From NCBI GenBank assembly GCA_023269585.1, contig JAHFTC010000002.1:21045-85044 (forward strand): a DNA stretch of 64,000 nt, in the 5' to 3' direction. This DNA is from Opitutaceae bacterium (GTDB lineage Bacteria > Verrucomicrobiota > Verrucomicrobiia > Opitutales > Opitutaceae). The position numbers and the translations under genes were made by a program. Shown here one piece after another: positions 50,159 through 59,241 of this stretch (the stretch's first letter is position 1; each line of letters begins with the position of its first letter). The notes below the pieces were generated by a model, which did not search any database, was not told the DNA's origin, and worked only from the letters and a program-made list of their open reading frames with translations.

Positions 50159-51712
50159 ATGAATACTCGCCCCGGACCTTCTACGTCGGTGTGGATGGCC
50201 ACCGCCCAGCCGCCAGCCTATGCGAATCTCGACCGCAACGAGCGTGCCGATGTTTGCGTTGTCGGCGCCGGGATCGTCGGCTTGACCACCGCGTATCTCC
50301 TGGCGAAAGCCGGCAAAACCGTGGTCGTGCTCGAGGATGGGAGGATCGGATCGGGGGAGACCCAGCGGACGACCGCCCATCTCACCACCGCTCTCGACGA
50401 GCGCTACTTCAACCTCGCGCGGCTGCATGGCGACGACGGGGCGCGCCTCGCGGCCGAAAGCCATACCGTGGCCATCGACACGATCGAGCGCATCGTTCGC
50501 GATGAAGAGATCGACTGCGATTTCGAGCGAGTGGACGGCTACCTGTTCAACGCGCCCGGCGAACCGGACGGCCTGCTCGATCGCGAGTTGGCCGCGACGC
50601 ATCGGGCCGGCCTGCTGGAAACCGCCTTGGTGGAGCGCGCACCGCTGCCGGCCTTCGACACCGGCCGGGCCCTGCGCTTCAGCCATCAGGCGCAGTTTCA
50701 TCCGCTCAAGTACCTGACTGCCCTCGCGGAGTGCGTCACCCGCCGCGGCGGGCGCATTTTCACGGGCACGCATGCCACCCTCATCGCCGGCGGTCACCCG
50801 GCCGGCGTCGAAACCCGCGACGGCAACTCCGTGACCTGCGATGCGATCGTGGTGGCCACCAACACGCCGATCAACGACCGGCTCGTCATCCACACCAAAC
50901 AGGCGGCCTACCGGACCTACGTGATCGGGATCGCCGTCCCGGCGGGGTCGGTGCCGAAAGCGTTGTATTGGGACACCGGTGATCCCTACCACTATCTGCG
51001 GCTCATTACCGCTGCGGCCGGCAGCCCGGCGCCGGCCCACGATCTGTTGATCGTCGGCGGCGAAGACCACAAGACCGGCCAGGACGAGGATGCGGACTTG
51101 CGCTACGGGCGGCTCATACACTGGACGCGCGAGCGTTTCGCCTTGGCCGGCGATATCCGCTTCCGCTGGTCGGGCCAGATCATGGAGCCGGTGGACGGAC
51201 TCGCCTTCATCGGTCGCAACCCGCTGGATCAGGACAACGTCTATCTCGTGACCGGCGATTCCGGAAACGGAATGACGCACGGCACGATCGCCGGATTGCT
51301 GCTGACCGATCTCATCACGGGCCGCGAGAATCCGTGGACCAAACTCTACAGTCCGTCGCGTGTATCGCTCGCCGCCACCGGCGAGTTTGCAAAGGAAGCG
51401 GCCAACATGGCGGTGCAGTACGTGGACTGGCTGACCCCCGGCAACGTGGAGCAGGCCGAACTCGTCCCGCCCGGCTCCGGCGCGATCGTGCGCGACGGGC
51501 TCGCCAAGATCGCGGCCTACCGCGAAGCCGACGGAACGCTCCACGAATGCTCCGCAGTGTGTCCGCACCTTGGGGCCATCGTGGCATGGAATCCCGCCGA
51601 GAAGACCTGGGACTGCCCCGCGCACGGATCGCGCTTTGATTCTCGGGGGCGCGTCCTAAACGGGCCCGCCAACGTCGATCTGCCACCGGTCGCCGCCACG
51701 GCGCCCGCCTAG
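50159..51712 (+). CDS. FAD-dependent oxidoreductase with C-terminal Rieske domain
   Basis: A 517-residue protein. The DAO-type FAD domain has the dinucleotide fingerprint ADVCVVGAGIVGLTTAYLLA and later FAD-contacting GDSGNGMTHGTIAGLLL. The C-terminal Rieske [2Fe-2S] domain has ligands in CSAVCPHLGAIV (C-x-H) and TWDCPAHGSRFD (C-x-x-H). Such fusions occur in stress-linked oxidoreductases of unknown substrate. The soluble sequence has no signal peptide. It is followed immediately by a degraded cardiolipin-synthase gene. Confidence 0.88.
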   Translation: MNTRPGPSTSVWMATAQPPAYANLDRNERADVCVVGAGIVGLTTAYLLAKAGKTVVVLEDGRIGSGETQRTTAHLTTALDERYFNLARLHGDDGARLAAESHTVAIDTIERIVRDEEIDCDFERVDGYLFNAPGEPDGLLDRELAATHRAGLLETALVERAPLPAFDTGRALRFSHQAQFHPLKYLTALAECVTRRGGRIFTGTHATLIAGGHPAGVETRDGNSVTCDAIVVATNTPINDRLVIHTKQAAYRTYVIGIAVPAGSVPKALYWDTGDPYHYLRLITAAAGSPAPAHDLLIVGGEDHKTGQDEDADLRYGRLIHWTRERFALAGDIRFRWSGQIMEPVDGLAFIGRNPLDQDNVYLVTGDSGNGMTHGTIAGLLLTDLITGRENPWTKLYSPSRVSLAATGEFAKEAANMAVQYVDWLTPGNVEQAELVPPGSGAIVRDGLAKIAAYREADGTLHECSAVCPHLGAIVAWNPAEKTWDCPAHGSRFDSRGRVLNGPANVDLPPVAATAPA

Positions 51713-52282
51713 GTTCTGCCGCGAGAAACGCACAGGTGGCTGACCATCCTGAGCACCATTCTGGTCACTGGTTTTCTCACCGTGGTGTTTCTCAATCTCC
51801 GGGCCGGCGAGAAACAGATCCGCCACATCCTCGCCCACGAGTTGGCCGTCGAGCATCCCCAGTTTCTGCGCAGCATGGGAAATCTCCTCGGAGCAGGCCT
51901 TCTTCCGGGCAACCGGGCGCCGGCGCTGCACAACGGTGCGCGGATCTTCGCCCTGCGTGCAAGTCGTGTATTGCGGAGCGCGCTACTCGATGCGGGCGTG
52001 GAGATCCACGAGTTCCAGCCGACGATGTACCATTGCAAGGTGCTGATTGTGGACGATGTCTGGGTGTCGGTGGGTTCGACCAATTTCGATGACCGGTCTT
52101 TCCGCCTGAACGACGAGACCAACCTCAACAGCCACGATGCCGTTTTTGCGCGCGAACAGGTGCAGGTGTTCGAGGACGACAAGCGCAAGTCCCGCGCGAT
52201 TACGCGCACGGAACTGCGGGACCGGTCCGCCAGCGGCGAAACCCTCGACGCGATTGCCAGCACGATCCGGCGGCAGTTGTGA
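51713..52282 (+). pseudogene. Cardiolipin-synthase/phospholipase D remnant
   Basis: The frame continues from the previous stop through RWLTILSTILVTGFLTVVFL and AGEKQIRHILAHELAVEH, matching the membrane-anchored N-terminus of cardiolipin-synthase-like phospholipase D. It then jumps from PGNRAPALHNGARIF to ASRVLRSALLDAGVEIHEFQ, as though about 250 residues carrying the first HKD motif had been removed in frame. The second HKD motif is intact (YHCKVLIVDDVWVSVGSTNF). No ATG starts the gene: the first possible start is GTG at 51782. Likely non-functional. Confidence 0.7.
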
Positions 52283-52295
52283 GTCGGAGAGCGTC

Positions 52296-52309
52296 GGGTA
52301 ACACCCCAT
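52296..52309 (+). promoter_or_regulatory. Stress motif upstream of AI-2E-type transporter gene
   Basis: GGGTAACACCCCAT, a best-form copy, 106 bp upstream of the transporter start. It overlaps no other gene but lies next to a universal-stress-protein remnant. Confidence 0.5.
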
Positions 52310-52330
52310 TGGGTGCGGGCAGCAACGGGG

Positions 52331-52414
52331 TTAGGATGCGAGCACCGTGACGGGGCAGTCCTTCACGGAAGCCACGCGCACCAACTCGCTCGAAATCGTC
52401 GCACTGTAACCAGC
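52331..52414 (-). pseudogene. C-terminal remnant of a universal stress protein
   Basis: On the minus strand, 27 codons and a stop read GYSATISSELVRVASVKDCP followed by VTVLAS. This matches the end of UspA-like proteins (conserved Gly, SSELVR and CPVTVL). Its 5' part would lie inside the divergent transporter gene and is absent, so only a fragment is left. Confidence 0.55.
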
Positions 52415-52415
52415 C

Positions 52416-53630
52416 ATGCCGCACCGAACCACACTGGGGGCCAAGCCGCCGTCGATCGCCTTCTATGTACTGTTGGCTGCGGCCACCTTGATCTGCATCC
52501 AGGCCTTCTCGTTGCTGGCGCCGATTCTACTGTCGCTGCTACTCATCCTGCTCATTTCGCTCGCGCTCAATCCCGTGGTCTCGCGCCTGCGAGCCTTGAC
52601 CGGGGGGAGAAGCGCCGCGACGGGCTTGGTCGCCGTCACCGTGTTGGCGATCATCGGAATGACCGGTTGGGCTTTCTACGGGCCGATGGCGGCCTCCGCC
52701 TCCCTGCTCTCGGAGAAGCTGCCCGCCTATTGGGAGCGGCTGCAGAAGCCGTTAATCAGAATGGAGCAACGAGCCGTGCTCTCCGAAGAAAAGCTCCAAG
52801 CGGAGGTATCCACAGAAATCGCCGCAAGCACCTCGGCGGCGCCCGAGCCCAGAACCAAACCACGTCCCCGGCAACCTGCGCCACCTCCCCCCGCCGCGGA
52901 ATCCGGATCGCTCCGCTCGAGTCTGGGCGGGATGCTCACGGGCGCCGTGGGGCAATTTTCGTCGGTGGCATTCAACGCGGCCGAGATCCTGGTGGTGTTG
53001 GTGACTGTGTTCTTCGGCGTGACGTTTACGCTGATGAATCCCCGCCCGGTCTTTGGCGCGATGTTTGCGCTTGTGCCCGAGCGCCACCATCCGCGCGCCC
53101 TGATCATCCTGCAGCGCACCACCCGGTTTATGCCCGGCTGGGCGGGGGCGACGCTGCTCGGAATGCTGTCGATCGGCCTGTTGGTTTTCCTGCTCATGTG
53201 GCCGATCCTCGGCTTCACGGACGCACTGGTCCTGGGACTGATCGCGGGCGTGCTGGAGGCGATCCCCTTCATCGGCCCAATTCTCAGCGCCGTGCCGGCC
53301 GTATTGCTCGCCATCGGCCAGGGCGGGATGACTCCGCTGTGGGTAATCCTCGCCTACGTCGGCGTCCAGACCTTGGAGAACAATGTGATCGTCCCGCTCC
53401 TCGTGGCGCGCGGAATGAAACTGCATCCGTTGGCGGTGATTCTCTCGATGCTTCTTTGCGTGGCTGCGTTCGGGTTGCTGGGGGTGCTGATCGCGGCCCC
53501 GCTGGTCGCCGTCGTGACCATCGTGCACGACGAGCTCTATCGAAAACGTTTTCTCTCGACCGTCACGGACGCGGACTTGGATCGACTGGCCGGCCAGGCG
53601 CTCCATGAAAAGGCGGCCCGGACCACCTGA
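52416..53630 (+). CDS. AI-2E family transporter
   Basis: A 404-residue membrane protein. Helices are at the N-terminus (SIAFYVLLAAATLICIQAFS, LLAPILLSLLLILLISLALN) and again from about 185 onward (AAEILVVLVTVFFGVTFTLM; LLGMLSIGLLVFLLMWPILG). The conserved LGLIAGVLEAIPFIGPILSA motif and EN-N-IVPLLVARGMKLHPLA are typical of AI-2E/PerM exporters. An Ala/Pro-rich loop (140-170) interrupts the periplasmic domain. Substrate is unknown; proposed roles for the family include signal-molecule and osmolyte transport. Confidence 0.9.
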   Translation: MPHRTTLGAKPPSIAFYVLLAAATLICIQAFSLLAPILLSLLLILLISLALNPVVSRLRALTGGRSAATGLVAVTVLAIIGMTGWAFYGPMAASASLLSEKLPAYWERLQKPLIRMEQRAVLSEEKLQAEVSTEIAASTSAAPEPRTKPRPRQPAPPPPAAESGSLRSSLGGMLTGAVGQFSSVAFNAAEILVVLVTVFFGVTFTLMNPRPVFGAMFALVPERHHPRALIILQRTTRFMPGWAGATLLGMLSIGLLVFLLMWPILGFTDALVLGLIAGVLEAIPFIGPILSAVPAVLLAIGQGGMTPLWVILAYVGVQTLENNVIVPLLVARGMKLHPLAVILSMLLCVAAFGLLGVLIAAPLVAVVTIVHDELYRKRFLSTVTDADLDRLAGQALHEKAARTT

Positions 53631-53675
53631 CCCGCCACGCGGACGGACTGGCGCTCCGCTTGCCGCCCCGAGATA

Positions 53676-53688
53676 GGGTTCACCCCAT
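53676..53688 (+). promoter_or_regulatory. Stress motif upstream of small hypothetical gene
   Basis: GGGTTCACCCCAT (GGGT-2-ACCC), ending 62 bp before the ATG at 53751. Confidence 0.4.
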
Positions 53689-53750
53689 CTCACCGGTTGC
53701 CCCATTTGTATCCAACCTTCTGTCGCTTTCAAGCAAACGGCCAACCACCC

Positions 53751-53939
53751 ATGAGCATGAAATTGAAACCTCCAAACACCGGAAAAGATTCCGCGCAAGA
53801 TTCAGCGACTTTCGAACGATTGCCGGAGAAGACCAAGGAACTGCTCCGGCTCAAGGAGCAACTGGAGAAGACCACCGGCCCGGAGGAAGCCGTGATCAGC
53901 CGGCAGATTCACCATCAGGCCCACCGGTTACCTCCCTGA
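53751..53939 (+). CDS. Small helical protein following AI-2E gene
   Basis: A 62-residue protein starting MSMKLKPPNTGKDSAQDSAT. It is mostly helical and charged in the middle (ERLPEKTKELLRLKEQLEKT) with a C-terminal HHQAHRLPP. Upstream ATG at 53697 would add 18 poor residues. No family known. The upstream stress motif argues that it is expressed. Confidence 0.45.
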   Translation: MSMKLKPPNTGKDSAQDSATFERLPEKTKELLRLKEQLEKTTGPEEAVISRQIHHQAHRLPP

Positions 53940-54009
53940 TTGAAGCTCTCGGCACGGTCGTTCCGGACCCGTTCTGACGATGGAGCGGCTTTTTGCTTTC
54001 GGCCGGCAA

Positions 54010-55242
54010 CTACAACCACAGCCAACCGCCAAGCGCTGCGACCGCCACGGCCGCCCACGCTGGAACCTTGGCCCACTGCAATCCCGCGAAAAGCGTCAGC
54101 GCCAGCACCAGCGACCGGCCATCGGTGATGCCCGCCGGCACGACCGGCCGACACAACGCCGCCGCCAACACGCCCACGACCGCGGCATTCGCCCCAGCCA
54201 GCGCCGCCTGTGCGGGCGCGGCGGCGCGCACCCGCTGCCAGAACGGCCACACACCGAGCACCAGCAGGAGGCCGGGCAGAAAGACCGCGATCAGCGCAAG
54301 CACCCCGCCCGCTAGACCTCCGGGACCGGTCCCACACAACGAGCCGAGATAGGCGGACAACGAGAACAACGGGCCGGGCAACGCCTGCGCCGCGCCGTAG
54401 CCGGCGAGAAACTGATCGTGGTTCAACCAACCCGGTCCGACCACCTCCGCTTCAAGCAACGGGAGCACCACGTGCCCCCCGCCGAAAACCAACGCGCCCA
54501 CTCGATAGAACCGGGCCGCCACCGCCGCCGCCTCTCCTTGAAGCAGAGGAAGAACGAGCAGGAACAAAGCGAAGACGGCGAGCCACGCCACACCCGCCCG
54601 ACGCCGCGACAACTCCGCACCACAGCCGATTTGTGCCGGCACCCCGATCCGCTCGCGCAACACCGCCCACCCCACGAAGGCCCCGCCGCCAATCACCGCC
54701 ATCTGCACCCACGCGGCGGGCCAGATCAGCAACGCCGCCAGCGCCGACACCGCGAGCCCCAGCCGTAGCCCATCCGGGCAAAGCGATCGCCCCATGGCCC
54801 AGACCGCCTGGGCCACCACCGCAACCGCGGCGACTTTGAGCCCGCGCAGCCAGCCGGCATGCGCCAGGTCCGGCACCGTCTCCACTCCCGCGGCGAACGC
54901 GAGCATCAGCAGCGCCGAAGGGAGCGTGAAGCCGAGCCACGCGGCAGCCGCACCAAGCAACCCGCCGCGCTGATAGCCAACCGCGAAACCGAACTGGCTG
55001 CTGGCCGGCCCGGGCAGGAACTGACAGAGCGCCAACAAGTCCGCAAAACCACGCTCATCGAGCCAGCGGCGGCGTTCCACATACTCCTTTCGGAAATAGC
55101 CGATGTGGGCCGCGGGGCCACCGAACGAGGTGAGCCCGAGGCGCAACGCCACGGCAAAGAGGCGCGCGGGGTGGGTGCGCGTTTCGGCGTCTCCGGAATT
55201 CTCAGACCGAGTTTCCACGCCGCCAAGATGTTCGCCCGCCAT
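54010..55242 (-). CDS. chrA: ChrA-family chromate transporter
   Basis: A 410-residue protein of two-domain ChrA length. The N-terminal CHR domain has LGLTSFGGPAAHIGYFRKEY and the conserved FLPGPASSQFGFAVGY box. The C-terminal CHR half has FGGGHVVLPLLEAEVV and GYGAAQALPGPLFSLSAYLG. About ten hydrophobic segments. It exports chromate in exchange for protons or oxyanions. A charged N-terminal extension of about 25 residues precedes the first helix. No linked chrR or regulator gene is seen. Confidence 0.92.
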   Translation of the reverse strand: MAGEHLGGVETRSENSGDAETRTHPARLFAVALRLGLTSFGGPAAHIGYFRKEYVERRRWLDERGFADLLALCQFLPGPASSQFGFAVGYQRGGLLGAAAAWLGFTLPSALLMLAFAAGVETVPDLAHAGWLRGLKVAAVAVVAQAVWAMGRSLCPDGLRLGLAVSALAALLIWPAAWVQMAVIGGGAFVGWAVLRERIGVPAQIGCGAELSRRRAGVAWLAVFALFLLVLPLLQGEAAAVAARFYRVGALVFGGGHVVLPLLEAEVVGPGWLNHDQFLAGYGAAQALPGPLFSLSAYLGSLCGTGPGGLAGGVLALIAVFLPGLLLVLGVWPFWQRVRAAAPAQAALAGANAAVVGVLAAALCRPVVPAGITDGRSLVLALTLFAGLQWAKVPAWAAVAVAALGGWLWL

Positions 55243-55276
55243 CCGGCGAGCGAACGTAAACCGGAACCGCAGGCGC

Positions 55277-55921
55277 CTACTTCGCCGTCGCGGCCTTCAC
55301 GGCGGCCGCGAACTGCGCGGCGCGCGCGGTGATCGCGGCCCAGTTCTTCTCCTTGAGCGCCTTGCCGTCGACGAGGGCCGACCCGGCTGCCGTGGCCATC
55401 GCCCCGGCGTTGAGGAACGCGCCGATGGTCTCGGGCGTCACACCTCCGGTGGGCACGAACTCGATCTGCGGGAACGGGGCCTTCACGGACTTGATGTAGT
55501 TCGGGCCGAAGAACTCCGCCGGGAAGATCTTCACCGCATCGGAACCGGCCTCCCACGCCGCGATGATCTCGGTGGGCGTCAGAGCGCCGGAAAAGATCGG
55601 GATGGAATAACGGTGACAGCAGGTGATCACCTCCGGGCGAAGCGCCGGGGTGACGACGAACCTCGCGCCCGCCAGGATGCCGGCGCGCGCCGTCTCGGCG
55701 TCGAGCACGGTGCCGAGGCCGAAAAGGAAGTCGGGCATCTCGGCGCTGGCGCGTTCGAGCATCTTCAGCGCGCCAGGGGTGGTCATCGTGAGCTCGATGG
55801 CGGTGAGCCCGCCCGCGGCGAGCGCCTTGGCGCAGTCGAGCAGGCCGTCGGCGCTGTCGGTGCGGATGATCGCGACGACCTTCTCGGTCTTCAGTTTCTG
55901 GAGAACGGCTTCTTTCTTCAT
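55277..55921 (-). CDS. eda: KDPG/KHG aldolase
   Basis: A 214-residue class I aldolase of typical length (about 210). Family motifs are VAIIRTDSADGLLDCAKALA, IELTMTTPGALKMLERA (active-site Glu), LGTVLDAETARAGILAGARF, and the Schiff-base Lys in SDAVKIFPAEFFGPNYIKSV, with the phosphate-binding FVPTGGVTPETIGAFLNAGA. It cleaves KDPG to pyruvate and glyceraldehyde 3-phosphate. Proximity to the GH115 glucuronidase suggests hexuronate catabolism. Note its place between chrA and GH115 on the same strand. Confidence 0.92.
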   Translation of the reverse strand: MKKEAVLQKLKTEKVVAIIRTDSADGLLDCAKALAAGGLTAIELTMTTPGALKMLERASAEMPDFLFGLGTVLDAETARAGILAGARFVVTPALRPEVITCCHRYSIPIFSGALTPTEIIAAWEAGSDAVKIFPAEFFGPNYIKSVKAPFPQIEFVPTGGVTPETIGAFLNAGAMATAAGSALVDGKALKEKNWAAITARAAQFAAAVKAATAK

Positions 55922-56009
55922 GGAGGAGATCCGAGGCTGAAGGAACGACCGCGGGAGACAATCGCCGAACCAGTGGACGGAGACCGCCCGATCAGTGGTT
56001 CGATGGTGG

Positions 56010-56100
56010 GGCGGGCTTCACGCCCGCCATCCGATCATGTTCGAGGGGCAGGAGCCCGGCCGGTACAGCGGCAGGACGGTTTCGGAGAAGCCGCCCTACC
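56010..56100. repeat. Extragenic palindromic cluster in the eda-GH115 spacer
   Basis: A perfect 7-bp stem GGCGGGC-TTCAC-GCCCGCC (56010-56028) is followed about 45 bp later by a second quasi-palindrome (AGGACGGTTTCGGAGAAGCC and the following GCCCT). Both are GC-rich and in the GH115-eda spacer. They may be REP-like elements or a terminator/attenuator. Confidence 0.45.
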
Positions 56101-56111
56101 CCGACCAGCCG

Positions 56112-59036
56112 TCACTTCCCTGCGCGCGGACTCTCGATCGGGCCGAGGTAGCTCGGGCGCACGCCGGGATTCTTCACGGTGCCCGTGTCGATCACGATGC
56201 GTTGGAGCACCACCCCGGGCGTGACCGCCCAGATTTTCAGCGTGTGGCGACCGGCGCGGCCGAGTTGGTGCGTCGAGACGACGCGCCGCACGCCATCACC
56301 CACCGCGGTGCCCCACGGCTCCCACGCGTTCGGATTGGTGGCGATCTTCACGACCTGCGGCGTCTCGTCGCCGAACGACACCGCAAACCGCAACGGGCTC
56401 TCGGGCTGGTAGTCGAGCGAGGGCGCAACATGGAACTCCACCTTCGCTTCGCCCGAGGAGAAGAAGTGCAGGTCGTACTCGAGCCGCGGGGAGTCGCCGC
56501 CCGGCGTGCGCTCGGCCGCGAGCACCGGGAACGTCGTAACACCTCCGAGGGTACGTCCGAAATTTGCGAGCGTGCGCCACTCCGTCTGCTTGTCGCCGAT
56601 GGCGCGCGCGAAGTGCGGCGCCTCGATCGCGATGTGGTTGTCGATCTCGACGAAACCGGCGAACGAGCCGGGCCGCAGCTCCGCGGGGTTCACGATCGGC
56701 ACGGCGACGTTGAACGTCTCGCCGCCGGTGGTCTTGAGGGTGACCTTCGCGGTGGTGTTGCCCACCGGCACCGCGGCCCAGTCGGCGCTGAGGACGAGGC
56801 GAGTCGTGTCCTTAACTTCACCCGAAGCCGGCGAGATCTTGAGCCACGGTTGGTCGGCGGTGGCGGTGAAGGTGTAGGCGGTGTCGCCGCGGTTGAAGAG
56901 CTCCACCCAGCGGGTGCCCTGCGCATAGACATCGAGCGGCGGCACGGTCGGCGCGGGTGCGCCCCACACGGGCCAGCCGGTGTCGCGGCCCTCGACGGCG
57001 AGCGCGGCAAGCGCGCCCCGGTTCACACGCAGCTCGGAGACCGCCGGCATCGTCTCGGCCGGCGGCTGCTGCCAATAGGTGTATCCAAACTTCGCCTGAG
57101 ACATCTGGTGGTTCCACCGGCCGCCGTTGAGCGCATGGTAGCGCTCGACGAGGGCGGCGTCCGCAGCGAAGAGCTGGCGCACGCGCGCGGCCTCGGCGTT
57201 GGTGTTGGCGCGGCCCTGCACGGCGTAGAGTCGGTTGCGGCCGGCGGCGACATAGAGCTCCTGCAGGTTGGCGCAGGCCTTGATCGGATAGAGCACGAGC
57301 TGGAAATAGGCGCTCTGCGCGGCGGCCGGGAGCGCGGCCTCGATCTTCTCGGCCCGGGCGACGAGATCGGCCCACTCGGCGAGCACGCGCTCGGCCTCGC
57401 CGTAGTTCACGAGGCTGAGGGTGTCGGGCGCGATCATCTCCGGCTTCCGCCGGCTGTTGAGCTTGGTGTAGCCGTTGACGAGGGCGGCGATCTCGGCGGC
57501 GTGCGCCGGGCCGAACTCGCGGGCGGCCCATTGCGTGGAGAACTCGCCGATGCGCTCGTACGGCCACTTCGCGGGGTTCCACGCGAGGGTAAGGAAATAC
57601 TCGATGGGGAACTCCATCGGCTTGAGGTCGCCCACGTTGACGATCCAGATGCGATTCGCCTCGTGCTGCCAAGCGAGGTTCATCTGCTCCCAGATTTTGG
57701 TGAGCGGGACGGTGTTCAGCCACTTGTAGTTCCGCGGGCCGCCGACGTAGTCGAAATGGTAATAGACGCCGGCCCCGCCGGAACGGGCGCGCTCGGCCGG
57801 GGTGGGCAGGCGACGGATGTTGCCCCAGTTGTCGTCGCACCAGAGCAGCGTGACGTCGTCGGGCACGCGCATGCCGTGCTCGTAGTAGTCCTGGACCTCC
57901 TTGTAGAGCGCCCAGACTTGCGGGACCTTCGTCAGGTCGGAGTCGACCTCCCGCGCGAGGATCGCGCGTTGGTCGGCCACGATCTTCTCGAGCAGGGCGA
58001 CGTTGGCCTCCTCGGACATGGGCTCGTCGCCGTCGCCGCGCATGGCGAGCGTGGTGATGGTCTCGAACTGCTTCGCGCGGGCCGCGCCCTTAGCCCAGAA
58101 GTCGGCGAGCACCTTCTCGTTCCTGGAGTAGTCCCAAGGACCCTTGCCATAGCGGGCCCATTCCTGATGGGCGAGGTTCATGGGCTCGTGGTGGGAGGTG
58201 CTCATCACGATGCCGTATTCATCAGCCAAGCGCGCACTCTCGGGGTCGTCATCGTAGAAGGCGTTGTTCCACATCGCGGGCCAGAGGAAGTTGCCGCGCA
58301 GGCGCAGGAGGAGCTCGAAGACGTGCACGTACATCTTGCTGTTGATGCCGCCGAATTTCTCCGCCGCCCAATTGGAGAGGGCCGGCGCCTCGTCGTTGAG
58401 GAAGATGCCGCGGTATTTCACGACCGGCCCCGCCTCGACGAGGCGCACCGGGCGGATGAAGACGGAGTCGCGGCGCACGGTCGGCACATCGGCCCACCAA
58501 TACCAGGGCGAGACGCCGATCTGCTCGGAGACTTCGTAGACGCCGTAGATCGTGCCGCGCTTGTCGCTGCCGGCGATGACGAGCGCGCGCTCGATGCCCG
58601 GCATCGGCTGGTCGACGGTCTCGATGCGGAATGCCTCCCAACGGCCGGCGAGGCCGGAAACGTCGAGTTTCCCCGCCTTGGCGAGGTCGTCGATCAACGG
58701 GCTCCGACCGACGGTGCCGACGAGAACGGCGAAGGGGATCGATTTGAAAGCGGTCGGATTCAGCACGGGTTTCACGGCCCCCACCCGCTCGACATCGGCC
58801 TGCAGGTCGCGCACGGCGCGCTGGACACCAGGCCAGTCGGCGGCGTCGACAAAGAGCGGTGCCGCGCCGCGGTTCGCGACGAGCGCGGCGGCCTCCGGTG
58901 CGGGCTCGAAGGCCACGAAACGTTCCTGGCCAAGGGCCAAGACAAGCGACGGGAACACCGCGATGGCGGCGAGGGAAACGGCCAGGCGCAGGACCTGCGA
59001 GGAGGACCGGAGCAACGAGATCGGGGATGGATTCAT
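56112..59036 (-). CDS. GH115-family alpha-glucuronidase
   Basis: A 974-residue exported enzyme with signal (LRLAVSLAAIAVFPSLVLA). The N-terminal domain is followed by the catalytic barrel with motifs KYRGIFLNDEAPALSNWAAE, VFELLLRLRGNFLWPAMWNN and GIVMSTSHHEPMNLAHQEWA. VTLLWCDDNWGNIRRLPTP and YYHFDYVGGPRNYKWLNTVP follow. The C-terminal beta-rich region includes VEIDNHIAIEAPHFARAI. GH115 enzymes remove (4-O-methyl-)glucuronic acid from xylan side chains. Length agrees with the family (about 950-1000). Together with KDPG aldolase it points to plant-polysaccharide use. Confidence 0.93.
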   Translation of the reverse strand: MNPSPISLLRSSSQVLRLAVSLAAIAVFPSLVLALGQERFVAFEPAPEAAALVANRGAAPLFVDAADWPGVQRAVRDLQADVERVGAVKPVLNPTAFKSIPFAVLVGTVGRSPLIDDLAKAGKLDVSGLAGRWEAFRIETVDQPMPGIERALVIAGSDKRGTIYGVYEVSEQIGVSPWYWWADVPTVRRDSVFIRPVRLVEAGPVVKYRGIFLNDEAPALSNWAAEKFGGINSKMYVHVFELLLRLRGNFLWPAMWNNAFYDDDPESARLADEYGIVMSTSHHEPMNLAHQEWARYGKGPWDYSRNEKVLADFWAKGAARAKQFETITTLAMRGDGDEPMSEEANVALLEKIVADQRAILAREVDSDLTKVPQVWALYKEVQDYYEHGMRVPDDVTLLWCDDNWGNIRRLPTPAERARSGGAGVYYHFDYVGGPRNYKWLNTVPLTKIWEQMNLAWQHEANRIWIVNVGDLKPMEFPIEYFLTLAWNPAKWPYERIGEFSTQWAAREFGPAHAAEIAALVNGYTKLNSRRKPEMIAPDTLSLVNYGEAERVLAEWADLVARAEKIEAALPAAAQSAYFQLVLYPIKACANLQELYVAAGRNRLYAVQGRANTNAEAARVRQLFAADAALVERYHALNGGRWNHQMSQAKFGYTYWQQPPAETMPAVSELRVNRGALAALAVEGRDTGWPVWGAPAPTVPPLDVYAQGTRWVELFNRGDTAYTFTATADQPWLKISPASGEVKDTTRLVLSADWAAVPVGNTTAKVTLKTTGGETFNVAVPIVNPAELRPGSFAGFVEIDNHIAIEAPHFARAIGDKQTEWRTLANFGRTLGGVTTFPVLAAERTPGGDSPRLEYDLHFFSSGEAKVEFHVAPSLDYQPESPLRFAVSFGDETPQVVKIATNPNAWEPWGTAVGDGVRRVVSTHQLGRAGRHTLKIWAVTPGVVLQRIVIDTGTVKNPGVRPSYLGPIESPRAGK

Positions 59037-59241
59037 CTCAAGGATTGTCGGACGGGGGAGTAGAACTTCAGCGAACAGGCGGCCGAAGGGGGATTTGGCG
59101 GGAAGGGACTTGAACGTAGGCGTTTTTCGCGGGCTGCAAGACTCTCCCGCCGAAGCCAGCCGAAGGGTTCATCGTGGCGCAAGCAAGACTCAGCCGCACA
59201 CCGGTTGGTCACCGTTCACCCCGGTCTCCGATGCGGGAGAC

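Noticed and set aside
55995..59063. Three-kilobase open frame antisense to the GH115 gene
   Set aside because: Low-complexity Arg/Gly/Glu-rich translation without motifs, while the opposite strand encodes an unmistakable GH115 enzyme.
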